A DNA stretch of 29,416 nucleotides, from contig DBYV01000050.1 in the NCBI GenBank assembly GCA_002310995.1, forward strand, positions 9,388-38,803, in the 5' to 3' direction. The notes beneath the pieces were generated by a model. It made no database searches, had not been told where the DNA came from, and worked only from the letters and a program-made list of their open reading frames with translations. The stretch's first letter is position 1, and every line of letters begins with the position of its first letter. The position numbers and the translations under genes were made by a program. The stretch comes from a bacterium UBP6_UBA1177 (lineage in GTDB: Bacteria > UBP6 > UBA1177). Shown here one piece after another: positions 8,876 to 15,942 of this stretch.

Positions 8876-9115
8876 TCACATTTTTGTGCTTGTAACTTTC
8901 CTGAAATTAAACATTTCCATCGCATCTACATCGAGTGCACGGGCAAGTTTTTCGACATTCACGATGCTGATATTTCTGATCCCGCGCTCCACTTCCGAGA
9001 GGTATGTTCGGTGAATTCCGGTGGCTGCCATAAGCTCTTCCTGACTGATGTTGCGAGCTTTTCTGAGCTCTCTTAGGCGAAGCCCGAACTTTATTTTGAT
9101 ATCGCACTCTTCCAT
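8876..9115 (-). CDS. Small XRE-family HTH regulator
   Basis: The product (79 residues from the ATG at 9115) is almost wholly a helix-turn-helix domain: FGLRLRELRKARNISQEELM, then ATGIHRTYLSEVERGIRNIS, with the HTH pattern typical of Cro/C1-type and restriction controller proteins. An in-frame ATG at 9139 would add eight residues; neither start has a clear ribosome site, and 9115 begins closer to the conserved domain. The gene points away from a 66-residue protein and a membrane protein. The intergenic region holds two copies of a 15-bp site, so it most likely represses or activates that divergent pair and perhaps itself. Size resembles restriction-modification controllers, but no methylase or endonuclease gene is nearby. 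Confidence 0.8.
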   Translation of the reverse strand: MEECDIKIKFGLRLRELRKARNISQEELMAATGIHRTYLSEVERGIRNISIVNVEKLARALDVDAMEMFNFRKVTSTKM

Positions 9116-9152
9116 AGCGGAAAAAGATAAAAGATGCATGATTTAAGTCTAC

Positions 9153-9206
9153 ATGAAATAAGTGACATTTTCTTGATTTTTCAAATTTTGTATGATATAA
9201 GTGACA
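9153..9206. repeat. Twin 15-bp sites, probable operators
   Basis: ATGAAATAAGTGACA (9153-9167) and ATGATATAAGTGACA (9192-9206) differ at one base and start 39 bases apart in the same orientation. The second copy overlaps the proposed -10 box of the downstream gene and runs into an 11-base palindrome TGACAATGTCA (9202-9212). The position between an XRE gene and a divergent gene pair suggests binding sites for that regulator. Confidence 0.6.
9173..9201 (+). promoter_or_regulatory. Candidate promoter of the 66-aa / membrane protein pair
   Basis: TTGATT (9173-9178) and TATAAG (9196-9201) are separated by 17 bases. The -10 box lies inside the second 15-bp repeat, so a bound regulator would compete with RNA polymerase. 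The predicted transcript has a leader of about 60 bases before the AAGGAG site of the next gene. Confidence 0.45.
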
Positions 9207-9267
9207 ATGTCAGCTGGCTTTTGTATCTTTTTTATTGTTTTTATTAACTTTTTTTAAGGAGAAAAAA

Positions 9268-9468
9268 ATGGAAGCTATCGCAACAGTAAAAAAACAGGGC
9301 GATTCGTATGTTATCTACAATGCGGCAGGAGCTCCTATTGGAGCAATCGGTGTATTTTCACACCAGACACTAGCAGGATATACTTCTGACACGGTATCTA
9401 TTTATGACAAAAATAGCAATACTACTTTCTTGTATAATTGTTATGGAAATCTGAAAGGGCAGTGTTAA
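9268..9468 (+). CDS. Small protein of two beta-repeat units, function unknown
   Basis: The start at 9268 has AAGGAG (9256-9261) six bases upstream, which rules out the longer in-frame start at 9235. The 66-residue product has no signal peptide or membrane segment. It contains two related units, VKKQGDSYVIYNAAGAPIGA and, about 30 residues later, VSIYDKNSNTTFLYNCYGNL, each reading as strand - turn - strand with an aromatic-Asx-Gly turn. This resembles short tandem beta-hairpin or propeller-blade repeats. It ends with KGQC; two Cys are present (residues 58 and 66). I do not recognise a function. It is followed 54 bases later by a membrane protein gene with its own ribosome site, and is divergent from an XRE regulator. 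Confidence 0.65.
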   Translation: MEAIATVKKQGDSYVIYNAAGAPIGAIGVFSHQTLAGYTSDTVSIYDKNSNTTFLYNCYGNLKGQC

Positions 9469-9485
9469 AGAACCAACAATTCAGG

Positions 9486-9503
9486 GCTGAGTTTTGACTC
9501 AGC
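9486..9503 (+). other. Intergenic stem-loop between the 66-aa and membrane protein genes
   Basis: GCTGAG and CTCAGC are exact inverted repeats around a six-base loop (TTTTGA). There is no T-tract after it, so it is more likely an mRNA processing or stability hairpin than a full terminator. It precedes the AAGGAG site of the next gene. Confidence 0.4.
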
Positions 9504-9522
9504 TCGCATTTAAGGAGATAAA

Positions 9523-9885
9523 ATGAGTCAGAACACTGAAGATTTCAACACCAATCCTGTTGAACGCGAACACCGAAGCATCGGGCAGAATTTATGGATA
9601 ATATTTAAATTCATAATTTTCACGCTGATAAAAATGATTCTCGTTGCTCTTGCAGCCGCAGCATGGTTCATCGCCCTTTTCGGCGTAATTATCAAAACGA
9701 TGGGGAAATATCAAAATACATTTTCCTATATCAAAGATGAACACCACATAGTTTATCATTTCGGCAACCTCCTATCAGCACCGTTTCTTTTTCTGGTAAA
9801 ATTTTTCAACTCTTATCTCCGCGCGTATTTGTGGCCGGCTGTCGGAGGATTGGCTATTTTAATAGCGATTTTCGTCCTTTTATAG
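9523..9885 (+). CDS. Small membrane protein, function unknown
   Basis: The 120-residue product has a charged N-terminal tail of about 25 residues (MSQNTEDFNTNPVEREHRSI), a long hydrophobic stretch at about residues 28-58 (one long or two short membrane spans), a polar segment with KDEHHIVYHFG, a second hydrophobic stretch around 80-96 and a C-terminal hydrophobic segment LWPAVGGLAILIAIFVLL. Two to four spans are plausible. AAGGAG precedes the ATG. No family is recognised. It probably shares a transcript with the preceding 66-residue protein and lies in a block otherwise made of XRE and AbiE genes. A toxin-like or phage-response role is conceivable but not shown. Confidence 0.7.
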   Translation: MSQNTEDFNTNPVEREHRSIGQNLWIIFKFIIFTLIKMILVALAAAAWFIALFGVIIKTMGKYQNTFSYIKDEHHIVYHFGNLLSAPFLFLVKFFNSYLRAYLWPAVGGLAILIAIFVLL

Positions 9886-10134
9886 GTCATTTTTAATTTT
9901 CCATCCCTCGAATTAAAGACATTTGGACCTCAACAACACCTGATTTTTTCCCATTGCTCAGCTCTCAAACATGATTGCACGGTATAATTTTTGTGTCATA
10001 AAAACAGGATATTGAATGGAATACCCTTTAGATGACAAACTGCTGCGGGTTGCGGAGTGACTGCTTCGGAAAGCTCAAGGAACGATGATTAAGTGTTTGA
10101 TTCTCTTGATAATTTCTCGTTCCATGAACAGAAC
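9886..10134. other. Gene-poor spacer between membrane protein and abiEii
   Basis: No supported gene is seen in these 249 bases. One plus-strand frame (10016-10138) reads MEYPLDDKLLRVAE, stop, then LLRKAQGTMIKCLILLIISR; it is 40 codons with one internal stop and could be a decayed coding scrap. TATAAT occurs at 9983-9988 without a matching -35 box. No hairpin terminator was found for either converging gene. Confidence 0.4.
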
Positions 10135-10968
10135 TTAATCTAGCAACTTTTTCAATTCTTCAATGGTTTGTTCGTAGGAAATATCTTTCGCATACTGAAA
10201 TTGTTTCCGGTATTTTTCCCACATTTCTTTCAATTCGCTGCTTTCACCTATATTCTCAAGAATATGTGGGATTTCATTGATTATTCCGGCAGTTCCGCGA
10301 TGTTCCGAAGTCGCTTTCAAGGCTTCCTTGAAAATACTTTTGTCGTATTTTTTTGTCGTGCACAAAATGTAGACATCATAAAAATCACGAGGTCGTGTAT
10401 TCAAAATTCCGCGTGACAAAATACTTTCAGTCTTTTCGGCAAGAATCGTCTCGATATTGTAACCCCAGAGCGGAATCCGCAAATCGGTGTCGAAAATTCC
10501 CGAAACTTCGCATTTCATCGCTTGCGGAGTTATTATGTCGCCCGTGGAAATATCAATGGAAAGCGGCGTTTTGATTGATTCAAAAACAGCGTCAAGGCGG
10601 ACTCTGTAGCCGCCGTATTTGTCGTCTTTTCTGATCGGCGCGACAGAAACAAAACTGAAATGGACACCATCCGAAACCGTAACATTGCAAATTTTATCAA
10701 TAATTTCCGAGATATTTTCTTCTGTGAGAGTCACTCCCCTTACCGTTGTGTCAAGATCCATTGTCGAGCGGGTCTGCAATCCGACAAGCACGGAAATCAG
10801 AATTCCGCCTTTTATAACGAACTTGTCACGGTATTCCGAAATCGAAAGGCGTTCCAGAAAACGCTCAAACATATAGTTTTGCAGAACAACCTGCGAAGGC
10901 AGGCTGCATTTTTTCGCATAATTATTGATTTTTGCTTTAAAACTTCTCGCAGCTGAGCTTTCCGTCAC
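10135..10968 (-). CDS. abiEii: AbiEii nucleotidyltransferase toxin, intact copy
   Basis: AbiEii proteins are nucleotidyltransferase-fold toxins of type IV toxin-antitoxin systems that also act in abortive phage infection. The 277-residue product has FVIKGGILI (residues 50-58), the metal-binding pair in RSTMDLDTT (Asp71, Asp73), LAEKTESIL (Lys179) and RPRDFYDVYIL (residues 192-202), all in the family order and at family length. It starts with GTG at 10968, supported by GGAGG seven bases upstream and by a four-base overlap (GTGA) with the antitoxin stop. All catalytic segments are present, so this copy should be active. A second, damaged copy lies at 21491-22169. Confidence 0.9.
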   Translation of the reverse strand: MTESSAARSFKAKINNYAKKCSLPSQVVLQNYMFERFLERLSISEYRDKFVIKGGILISVLVGLQTRSTMDLDTTVRGVTLTEENISEIIDKICNVTVSDGVHFSFVSVAPIRKDDKYGGYRVRLDAVFESIKTPLSIDISTGDIITPQAMKCEVSGIFDTDLRIPLWGYNIETILAEKTESILSRGILNTRPRDFYDVYILCTTKKYDKSIFKEALKATSEHRGTAGIINEIPHILENIGESSELKEMWEKYRKQFQYAKDISYEQTIEELKKLLD

Positions 10969-11558
10969 AACAAAACCTCCAGATATCTTTTAACTTCCGA
11001 AAAAACTTTGAATTTCTGCGCATATTCAGCAAGCAGGTTCAAATCTTTCTGCTCAGATGCAGCATAATTTTTCATAGCTCCGGCAATAGTTTCTTCATCC
11101 AGCCTGCTTCTTGAACGAAGAATGTCGCAAATAGTCCGTTCTGCATTGTAACAGCGCACTTCGTTGCCCATGCTCGTTTTTCTTTCGGTTAGCCCCAAAG
11201 CGAACAGATCCGATTTTACATAAAAGCAAACACATTCGTTTTTTATAGAATTAGGGAGATAGAAGTCGCTCGGAATCGTAACATGATGGATAAAGGGCGT
11301 TCTCTCGGCGATTCCGTTCAAAAAAAGTGCCGAACCGTGGCTAAAAACTATCTTTGAAGAGCGGAGCATCAGCGTGTACATATCGTCATGCACAGAATCA
11401 GGAAGAATATAAACCCCTTGCCGGACTCTGAGCAATGTTCCTGATTTTACATATTCCGAAAGCAAAGCTCTCGAAAAACCAAGTTTCTCGACATTTTCAG
11501 TGGTAATAATGCCGTTATTTCTTGCTGCTTCTTCCAACAAACTTTTGTTCAACTTCAT
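10965..11558 (-). CDS. abiEi: AbiEi antitoxin, winged-helix regulator
   Basis: The 197-residue product begins MKLNKSLLEEAARNNGIITT, a winged-helix DNA-binding segment (GIITTENVEKLGFSRALLSE, YVKSGTLLRVRQGVYIL) like that of AbiEi antitoxins, followed by the larger C-terminal domain (SHGSALFLNGIAERTP, YNAERTICDILRSRSRLD). The start at 11558 has GAGG five bases upstream; a longer frame upstream has no ribosome site and lies in AT-rich non-coding sequence. AbiEi neutralises AbiEii and represses its own promoter. The toxin start overlaps its stop by four bases, so the pair is translationally coupled. The paralogue at 22166-22756 shares the architecture. Confidence 0.88.
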   Translation of the reverse strand: MKLNKSLLEEAARNNGIITTENVEKLGFSRALLSEYVKSGTLLRVRQGVYILPDSVHDDMYTLMLRSSKIVFSHGSALFLNGIAERTPFIHHVTIPSDFYLPNSIKNECVCFYVKSDLFALGLTERKTSMGNEVRCYNAERTICDILRSRSRLDEETIAGAMKNYAASEQKDLNLLAEYAQKFKVFSEVKRYLEVLL

Positions 11559-11589
11559 AAAAGCCTCAATTCTTAACAAACAACAAGAA

Positions 11590-11618
11590 ATTATGTGTAA
11601 TATCAGTTTGAAAGTCAA
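11590..11618 (-). promoter_or_regulatory. Promoter of the intact abiE operon
   Basis: On the minus strand TTGACT (11618-11613) and CATAAT (11595-11590) are separated by exactly 17 bases, about 32 bases upstream of the abiEi start. A short inverted repeat ATTA-TGTG-TAAT overlaps the -10 box (11590-11601) and could be part of an AbiEi operator. The 266 bases from 11559 to 11824 otherwise hold only AT-rich sequence. Confidence 0.55.
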
Positions 11619-11824
11619 GAAATTTGCTCGTATTTTAATCAATTCTTTCATATTTTGAGAATAGAACAAAAAATCATACGATATTAAATTATATTTTGCA
11701 AAATATTTGTCAACAAAAAATCTAATATTTCCATAGAAAAACATCGTTCAAAAAAAATCCGCTATATTTTTTACATTTGCAGATTTGCCATGTAAGCGAT
11801 TGATTTATTTAAGATTTTTGATCT

Positions 11825-14800
11825 TTAGAAATTCATGCAGTTCTTGTATTCAAGGAAAGGTTCGACCCACTCTGTGTTTTCGAGTTCATTTTCCTCGAAG
11901 AAGTGAAGGAATGCTTTGATGATCGAGAAATCCATGCTGATAAGGGCATTGGAGAAACCGTCTTTGATGAGATCTTCCCATTTTTCGTGGTTCATCATCC
12001 TGATTTTTCCAAGCAGGAACATAATCTTTGATTTGAAGTATGAAGCATCAAATTTTTCAGCATAGTTGAGAGCTTCTTCCAGGATTTCGGTAGCCTGAGG
12101 ATAGTTTTTGAGCATTATGCAGATTTCGGAAAGTTTGCATGCGCTTCTGATGTAGAGGATATAAATGAATTCTGCCGGACGGACCCCTTTGCCGTCGGAT
12201 TTTACAATAACGTCACGAAGAAGTTTATAACCGCGGACCGCAAAAGTGTTAGCCTCGAGATGATTACCGTTATCAATAAGGATATCCGTAGTTTTGTCTA
12301 TAAGGCGGAACTCGTCTTCGTAGCAGCCGGAGATGTGGAATTTTTTGATTATATCGGCTACAGCGGTGAAATTGATGTTCTTTTCATCCAAAAGCAGAAG
12401 TTCCGATTTAGCAAGCAGTTCAAGGTGATAGTCAAAATGCTGTTTTGCATAAGTCAGCAGCTTCTCCCAGAAAATCTTAGCCCACTGCGGTTCGACGATA
12501 CGCCACAGACGCGCATTTTTGATTTCAGGAAGAATTCTGAAATCGTCTTCTGTATCGTCCGCTTCAAAAGAAGAGATTATTGTCTGATAACTTCTCTGCG
12601 CTATCTCGAAGAATCCGAGTTTTTCCATATATGCAGCGGAAGAGAACAGGAACGAATTCATTTTCTTGTCGACTATGCCGCCCAAATTAATATAGCTCAA
12701 AAGAAGCCAGTGTCTGTTTATGGAAGCAATTTCAGACTGCGAAGCAGCAAGTTTGTCAACTGTATTGCGATAAAAATTACGCTCTGACTTGCCGATTTTG
12801 ATCATCTTTTTGAGAGCATTCATTATTGCTCTCGAAGCAAATCTTACCGAATCTCCGTCCGAAACGAGATAACCTTTCTTTACAAGTTCATCGACACATG
12901 CCGATCCTGTTGTTGAAACAAGCGAGAAGAATTCTCTCGGAACAGAGTAAAGGTTAAGGAGCGTTATTTCCTTCAATGTGAGGAGTAAATCTTCCGAAAG
13001 CAAAGCTATTCGCTTACTTATCAGTTCTTCGATATCGGCCGGGCACACAAAATCATCCGGCAGTTTTGCAAAACGCCAGCTTCCCTTCATTTCAAAAATC
13101 AAGCCAAGATCCTTAAGATATTCCGTCAACTGTATTGTAAAAAGCATATTTCCTTCAGCCTTTTCGCGAAGCAGTTTTTCCATATCGGCCGGAATTCTTC
13201 TCGCACCCAAAGTTGAAAAAATTGCCTCAGCAAGTCTTTCTTCGCCGAAACCGCTGAAATCATAGATATTTTCTTGTTTTGCATTTACAAGGACCGTGGC
13301 TTCAGGATCAACAATGCAGACAACAGCCAGCGGCGTATAGTCAAAAACAGACTCCAGATTAGACAGAAACTTCACAGTCCTGACATTCAAAGCGTTTGCG
13401 TTGTTAACAACCCAGAGAACAGGTTTGTTGCGGCTAAGACAATAGAGAACGTATGCAAGAAGATACTCCATATCATGTTTCGGGAGTTTTGCCTTAAGAG
13501 GCGCGAAATTAAGGCACATTAAAGCCGTAAGACACTCTTTTTTTCCGTCAGGGAGGGCATCTCCGAAGAGAGAATCAAACTTTTCCGCGACCTTTGAAGC
13601 ATCGTCGGAAGAAATCTTCATCAGTTTTTTGATGAGATTGATAAAAATCATAAAATCAAAATCAAAAATATTCGCATCGCTTGCAACAACTCTGAAAGTC
13701 TGGTTTCCAGCGCTTTCATTTTTGTCGGCAAAAGCCCTGACACTGTTGAAAAAACGGCTTTTTCCGATGCCTGACTGACCGCGCAGAAAAAAAGCTCCAC
13801 CTTTGCATATTTTGAAATTCTGCTCTATTTTGCGAAGCATTGGCAAACACGACTCTTCAAATTCCGGCGTTATCGTATCGCCTATCAGTTCATCAAAAGA
13901 AACATCGTAAGTTTCATGCACCTGTCGTGGATGAAGTTTATAGGTTTCCGCATTTTTCATCAGAATCCCGCTTGAGACAGCCGATGCTGCTGCTGACTCT
14001 ATTTTCAGTTGTTCTGATATTTCGCCTGGTTGTTCAAGCACTTCCGGTTGTACAGACGGTGATTCGGCAGAATCAATTTCAAGCGTAAGTTCCGCCGCAC
14101 TATCCGATTCTCCTGGAATCTGAATCGGATGATCATGATCATTCTGATCTTCAGGCTGTTCCTGAACGACCTCAAACAGTTCCTGCGGTTCCTCCTTTTC
14201 GCGTTTACCCGAAACTTCGGCAACATCAAGTACAACTTCTTTTGTCAAAGAGGTGAGTTCGGCAAAAAGAGCATCAAAACTGTCATCTGATTTCTTAGGT
14301 TTTTCGCTTTTTTTGGACTCTTTTATAATTTCTTTTGCAGAAGATTCCCATTTTGTTATGAAATCCGTAGCAGACTTCTCATTTTCAATGGATTCCATTG
14401 TCCTTCTGTATGCTCGAGGCTCTGTATTGCGTTTGCGCTGTTCGGCTACCTTTTTTTCAAAATCGAGTTCAAGCCCGTCATCTTCTTTTTTTGCCGGTTC
14501 GTCATCCATCTTTATTTCGATTGTAACACGCGGTTTTCTTTCCGGAGGCTGCTCTGTCTCGACTTTGAGTGTTTTTTCGCCAGGATTTTCCTCAGGCGCC
14601 GCCTCGATACCTAGGTCTATTTCGAGAAAATCTTCTTTTTCTTTGCGTGCCGTATTGCTTTCTGCTGAGGAAACACCGCGCGGAACCCCGTCGTCGAAAT
14701 CCATTTTTATTCCGTCGTCTTCAGGCTGTTCCGATGCGGCCGGCGCCGCATTTTCAGCCTTCCGCAGAGGAAGATCTTCAAGTTTTCCGCCGCACGACAT

Positions 14801-14929
14801 GCAGAACTTTGCGCTTTTATCATACTTGATGCCGCAGACCGGACAAAACCGGGCAAGTTCTTTGCCGCAGCCATGACAAAATCCTGTTTCTTTGATTTCA
14901 TCCGAGTATGAACAATAAAAACATTTCAT
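11825..14929 (-). CDS. Zinc-ribbon / P-loop ATPase-like / helical-repeat protein
   Basis: This 1034-residue protein opens with two zinc ribbons (CxxC pairs at Cys3/6 with 18/21, and 29/32 with 43/46). A long acidic, low-complexity linker follows to about residue 340. Then comes an AAA-16-like P-loop domain with Walker A GQSGIGKS (384-391). The strand where Walker B should lie reads VLWVVNNANAL (504-514), with Asn509/Asn510 in place of the acidic residues. From about residue 650 to the end there are helical, TPR-like repeats (for example ITLLNLYSVPREFFSLV, YPQATEILEEALNYAEKFDA). The layout resembles the ATPase-TPR halves of large signalling proteins, without a kinase or cyclase domain. It is the last gene of the lol-bam operon, 26 bases after apbE. 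The start has only a weak ribosome site. Function unknown. Confidence 0.8.
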   Translation of the reverse strand: MKCFYCSYSDEIKETGFCHGCGKELARFCPVCGIKYDKSAKFCMSCGGKLEDLPLRKAENAAPAASEQPEDDGIKMDFDDGVPRGVSSAESNTARKEKEDFLEIDLGIEAAPEENPGEKTLKVETEQPPERKPRVTIEIKMDDEPAKKEDDGLELDFEKKVAEQRKRNTEPRAYRRTMESIENEKSATDFITKWESSAKEIIKESKKSEKPKKSDDSFDALFAELTSLTKEVVLDVAEVSGKREKEEPQELFEVVQEQPEDQNDHDHPIQIPGESDSAAELTLEIDSAESPSVQPEVLEQPGEISEQLKIESAAASAVSSGILMKNAETYKLHPRQVHETYDVSFDELIGDTITPEFEESCLPMLRKIEQNFKICKGGAFFLRGQSGIGKSRFFNSVRAFADKNESAGNQTFRVVASDANIFDFDFMIFINLIKKLMKISSDDASKVAEKFDSLFGDALPDGKKECLTALMCLNFAPLKAKLPKHDMEYLLAYVLYCLSRNKPVLWVVNNANALNVRTVKFLSNLESVFDYTPLAVVCIVDPEATVLVNAKQENIYDFSGFGEERLAEAIFSTLGARRIPADMEKLLREKAEGNMLFTIQLTEYLKDLGLIFEMKGSWRFAKLPDDFVCPADIEELISKRIALLSEDLLLTLKEITLLNLYSVPREFFSLVSTTGSACVDELVKKGYLVSDGDSVRFASRAIMNALKKMIKIGKSERNFYRNTVDKLAASQSEIASINRHWLLLSYINLGGIVDKKMNSFLFSSAAYMEKLGFFEIAQRSYQTIISSFEADDTEDDFRILPEIKNARLWRIVEPQWAKIFWEKLLTYAKQHFDYHLELLAKSELLLLDEKNINFTAVADIIKKFHISGCYEDEFRLIDKTTDILIDNGNHLEANTFAVRGYKLLRDVIVKSDGKGVRPAEFIYILYIRSACKLSEICIMLKNYPQATEILEEALNYAEKFDASYFKSKIMFLLGKIRMMNHEKWEDLIKDGFSNALISMDFSIIKAFLHFFEENELENTEWVEPFLEYKNCMNF

Positions 14930-14955
14930 TTGGCACCCATTTTTCCGATATTATT

Positions 14956-15933
14956 TCACCACTCTTTCAAGACCGAATCTTCTCCGCTCAGAGTATATAT
15001 TTTTACATGGAATTTTTCCATTATTTTTTCAACAGTTTCTTCATCGTGAAGAGCAACCGAAACCGCAGTCGCTGCAACATCGGCAACAGTAGCATTTTCG
15101 CCAATTACAGTAACCGATTTCGCGTCTTTGACCGGTTTCCCTGTTTTCGGGTTCATTATATGCGAAAAAGTCTGCCCTTCTATCACGAAAAACCGCTCAT
15201 AGTCACCGCTTGTCGCAATTCCTTTGCAACCAGAAGCGCCAAGTTCAAGTTTTTTAAGTATTTCCGAAGGTTTATCAGGATTTTTTATTCCTATTGACCA
15301 TGGGGTTCCGCCTTTGTTTCCGCAGAAAAGCATGTCGCCGCCGTAATTCACAATGAAATTTTCAACTCCGTGCTTTTTCAGAATTTCTCCTGCTCTGTCT
15401 ATAGCGTAACCTTTAGCAATTCCGCCAAGATCAATTTTTACCCCTTTACCGGCGAATTTTATTTTGTTTCCGGCACAGTTGACCGAAACTTTGTCCCCGC
15501 CCACAAAACGCTGTTTTTCCTCAATAGTTTTGTCGTCAGGAATTTTGTTTCCGTTGTTTTCCCAGAGTTCACCCGTGCTTTTGTAGGTTATGTCGAAAAC
15601 ACCGCCGCTCATCTCGCCGTATTCAAGGCTTTGCTCAATCAGGCGGCAGACATGAGAAGGCACCTCAACCTCTTTTTCATGCGCCTCGCGGTTGAGAATA
15701 GATACAAAACTTGATTTCTTGTAGTAGCTGAGATCGTTTTCGACTGTTTCAGCGTCTTTTTTCACCGCGTTTTCGAGAGCTTCGTTTCTCTCACCGGTGT
15801 AAATTACGCTGAGAACTGTTCCCATACCCTGGAAAGTTAAGCTCTGAACTTCCATTTTTTTCGCGCAACCGCAAAAAAAGCTCAGCAGAAAGAGAAGAAA
15901 AACAATTTTTGCCAAGCCTTTCATTTTTTTCAT
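14956..15933 (-). CDS. apbE: FAD:protein FMN transferase, lipoprotein
   Basis: ApbE transfers FMN from FAD onto Thr/Ser of exported flavoproteins such as Rnf/Nqr subunits, using Mg2+. The 325-residue product begins MKKMKGLAKIVFLLFLLSFF and continues CGC, a lipoprotein signal with Cys23 as the anchor. It has family motifs: QGMGTVLSV, DLGGIAKGYAID, VNYGGDMLFCG, ATSGDYERFF, HIMNPKTGKPV and ATVADVAATA. ATG 15933 is chosen because GAGG lies seven bases upstream, overlapping the bamA stop; an in-frame TTG at 15939 is less likely. The tight placement behind bamA shows co-transcription. No flavinylated target protein is encoded in the window. Confidence 0.92.
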   Translation of the reverse strand: MKKMKGLAKIVFLLFLLSFFCGCAKKMEVQSLTFQGMGTVLSVIYTGERNEALENAVKKDAETVENDLSYYKKSSFVSILNREAHEKEVEVPSHVCRLIEQSLEYGEMSGGVFDITYKSTGELWENNGNKIPDDKTIEEKQRFVGGDKVSVNCAGNKIKFAGKGVKIDLGGIAKGYAIDRAGEILKKHGVENFIVNYGGDMLFCGNKGGTPWSIGIKNPDKPSEILKKLELGASGCKGIATSGDYERFFVIEGQTFSHIMNPKTGKPVKDAKSVTVIGENATVADVAATAVSVALHDEETVEKIMEKFHVKIYTLSGEDSVLKEW

Positions 15934-15942
15934 GCACAATCC

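Noticed and set aside
8876..9115. Restriction-modification controller protein
   Set aside because: Size and HTH fit, but no methyltransferase or endonuclease gene is adjacent and the 15-bp sites do not match the classic C-box form.
11613..11640. Fourth copy of the GTCAAG-type direct repeat upstream of the intact abiE operon
   Set aside because: Only the short word GTCAAGA and an AT-rich follow-on are shared; the defining CCCCCGCACAA and GAGGTTAAAGAG blocks are missing.
11771..11795. Terminator after the zinc-ribbon/P-loop gene
   Set aside because: TTACAT/ATGTAA forms a weak six-bp stem, but no T-tract follows directly on the minus strand.
12260..12787. 175-codon open frame on the plus strand
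   Set aside because: It lies wholly inside the zinc-ribbon/P-loop gene on the opposite strand, has no ribosome site and no recognisable motif.
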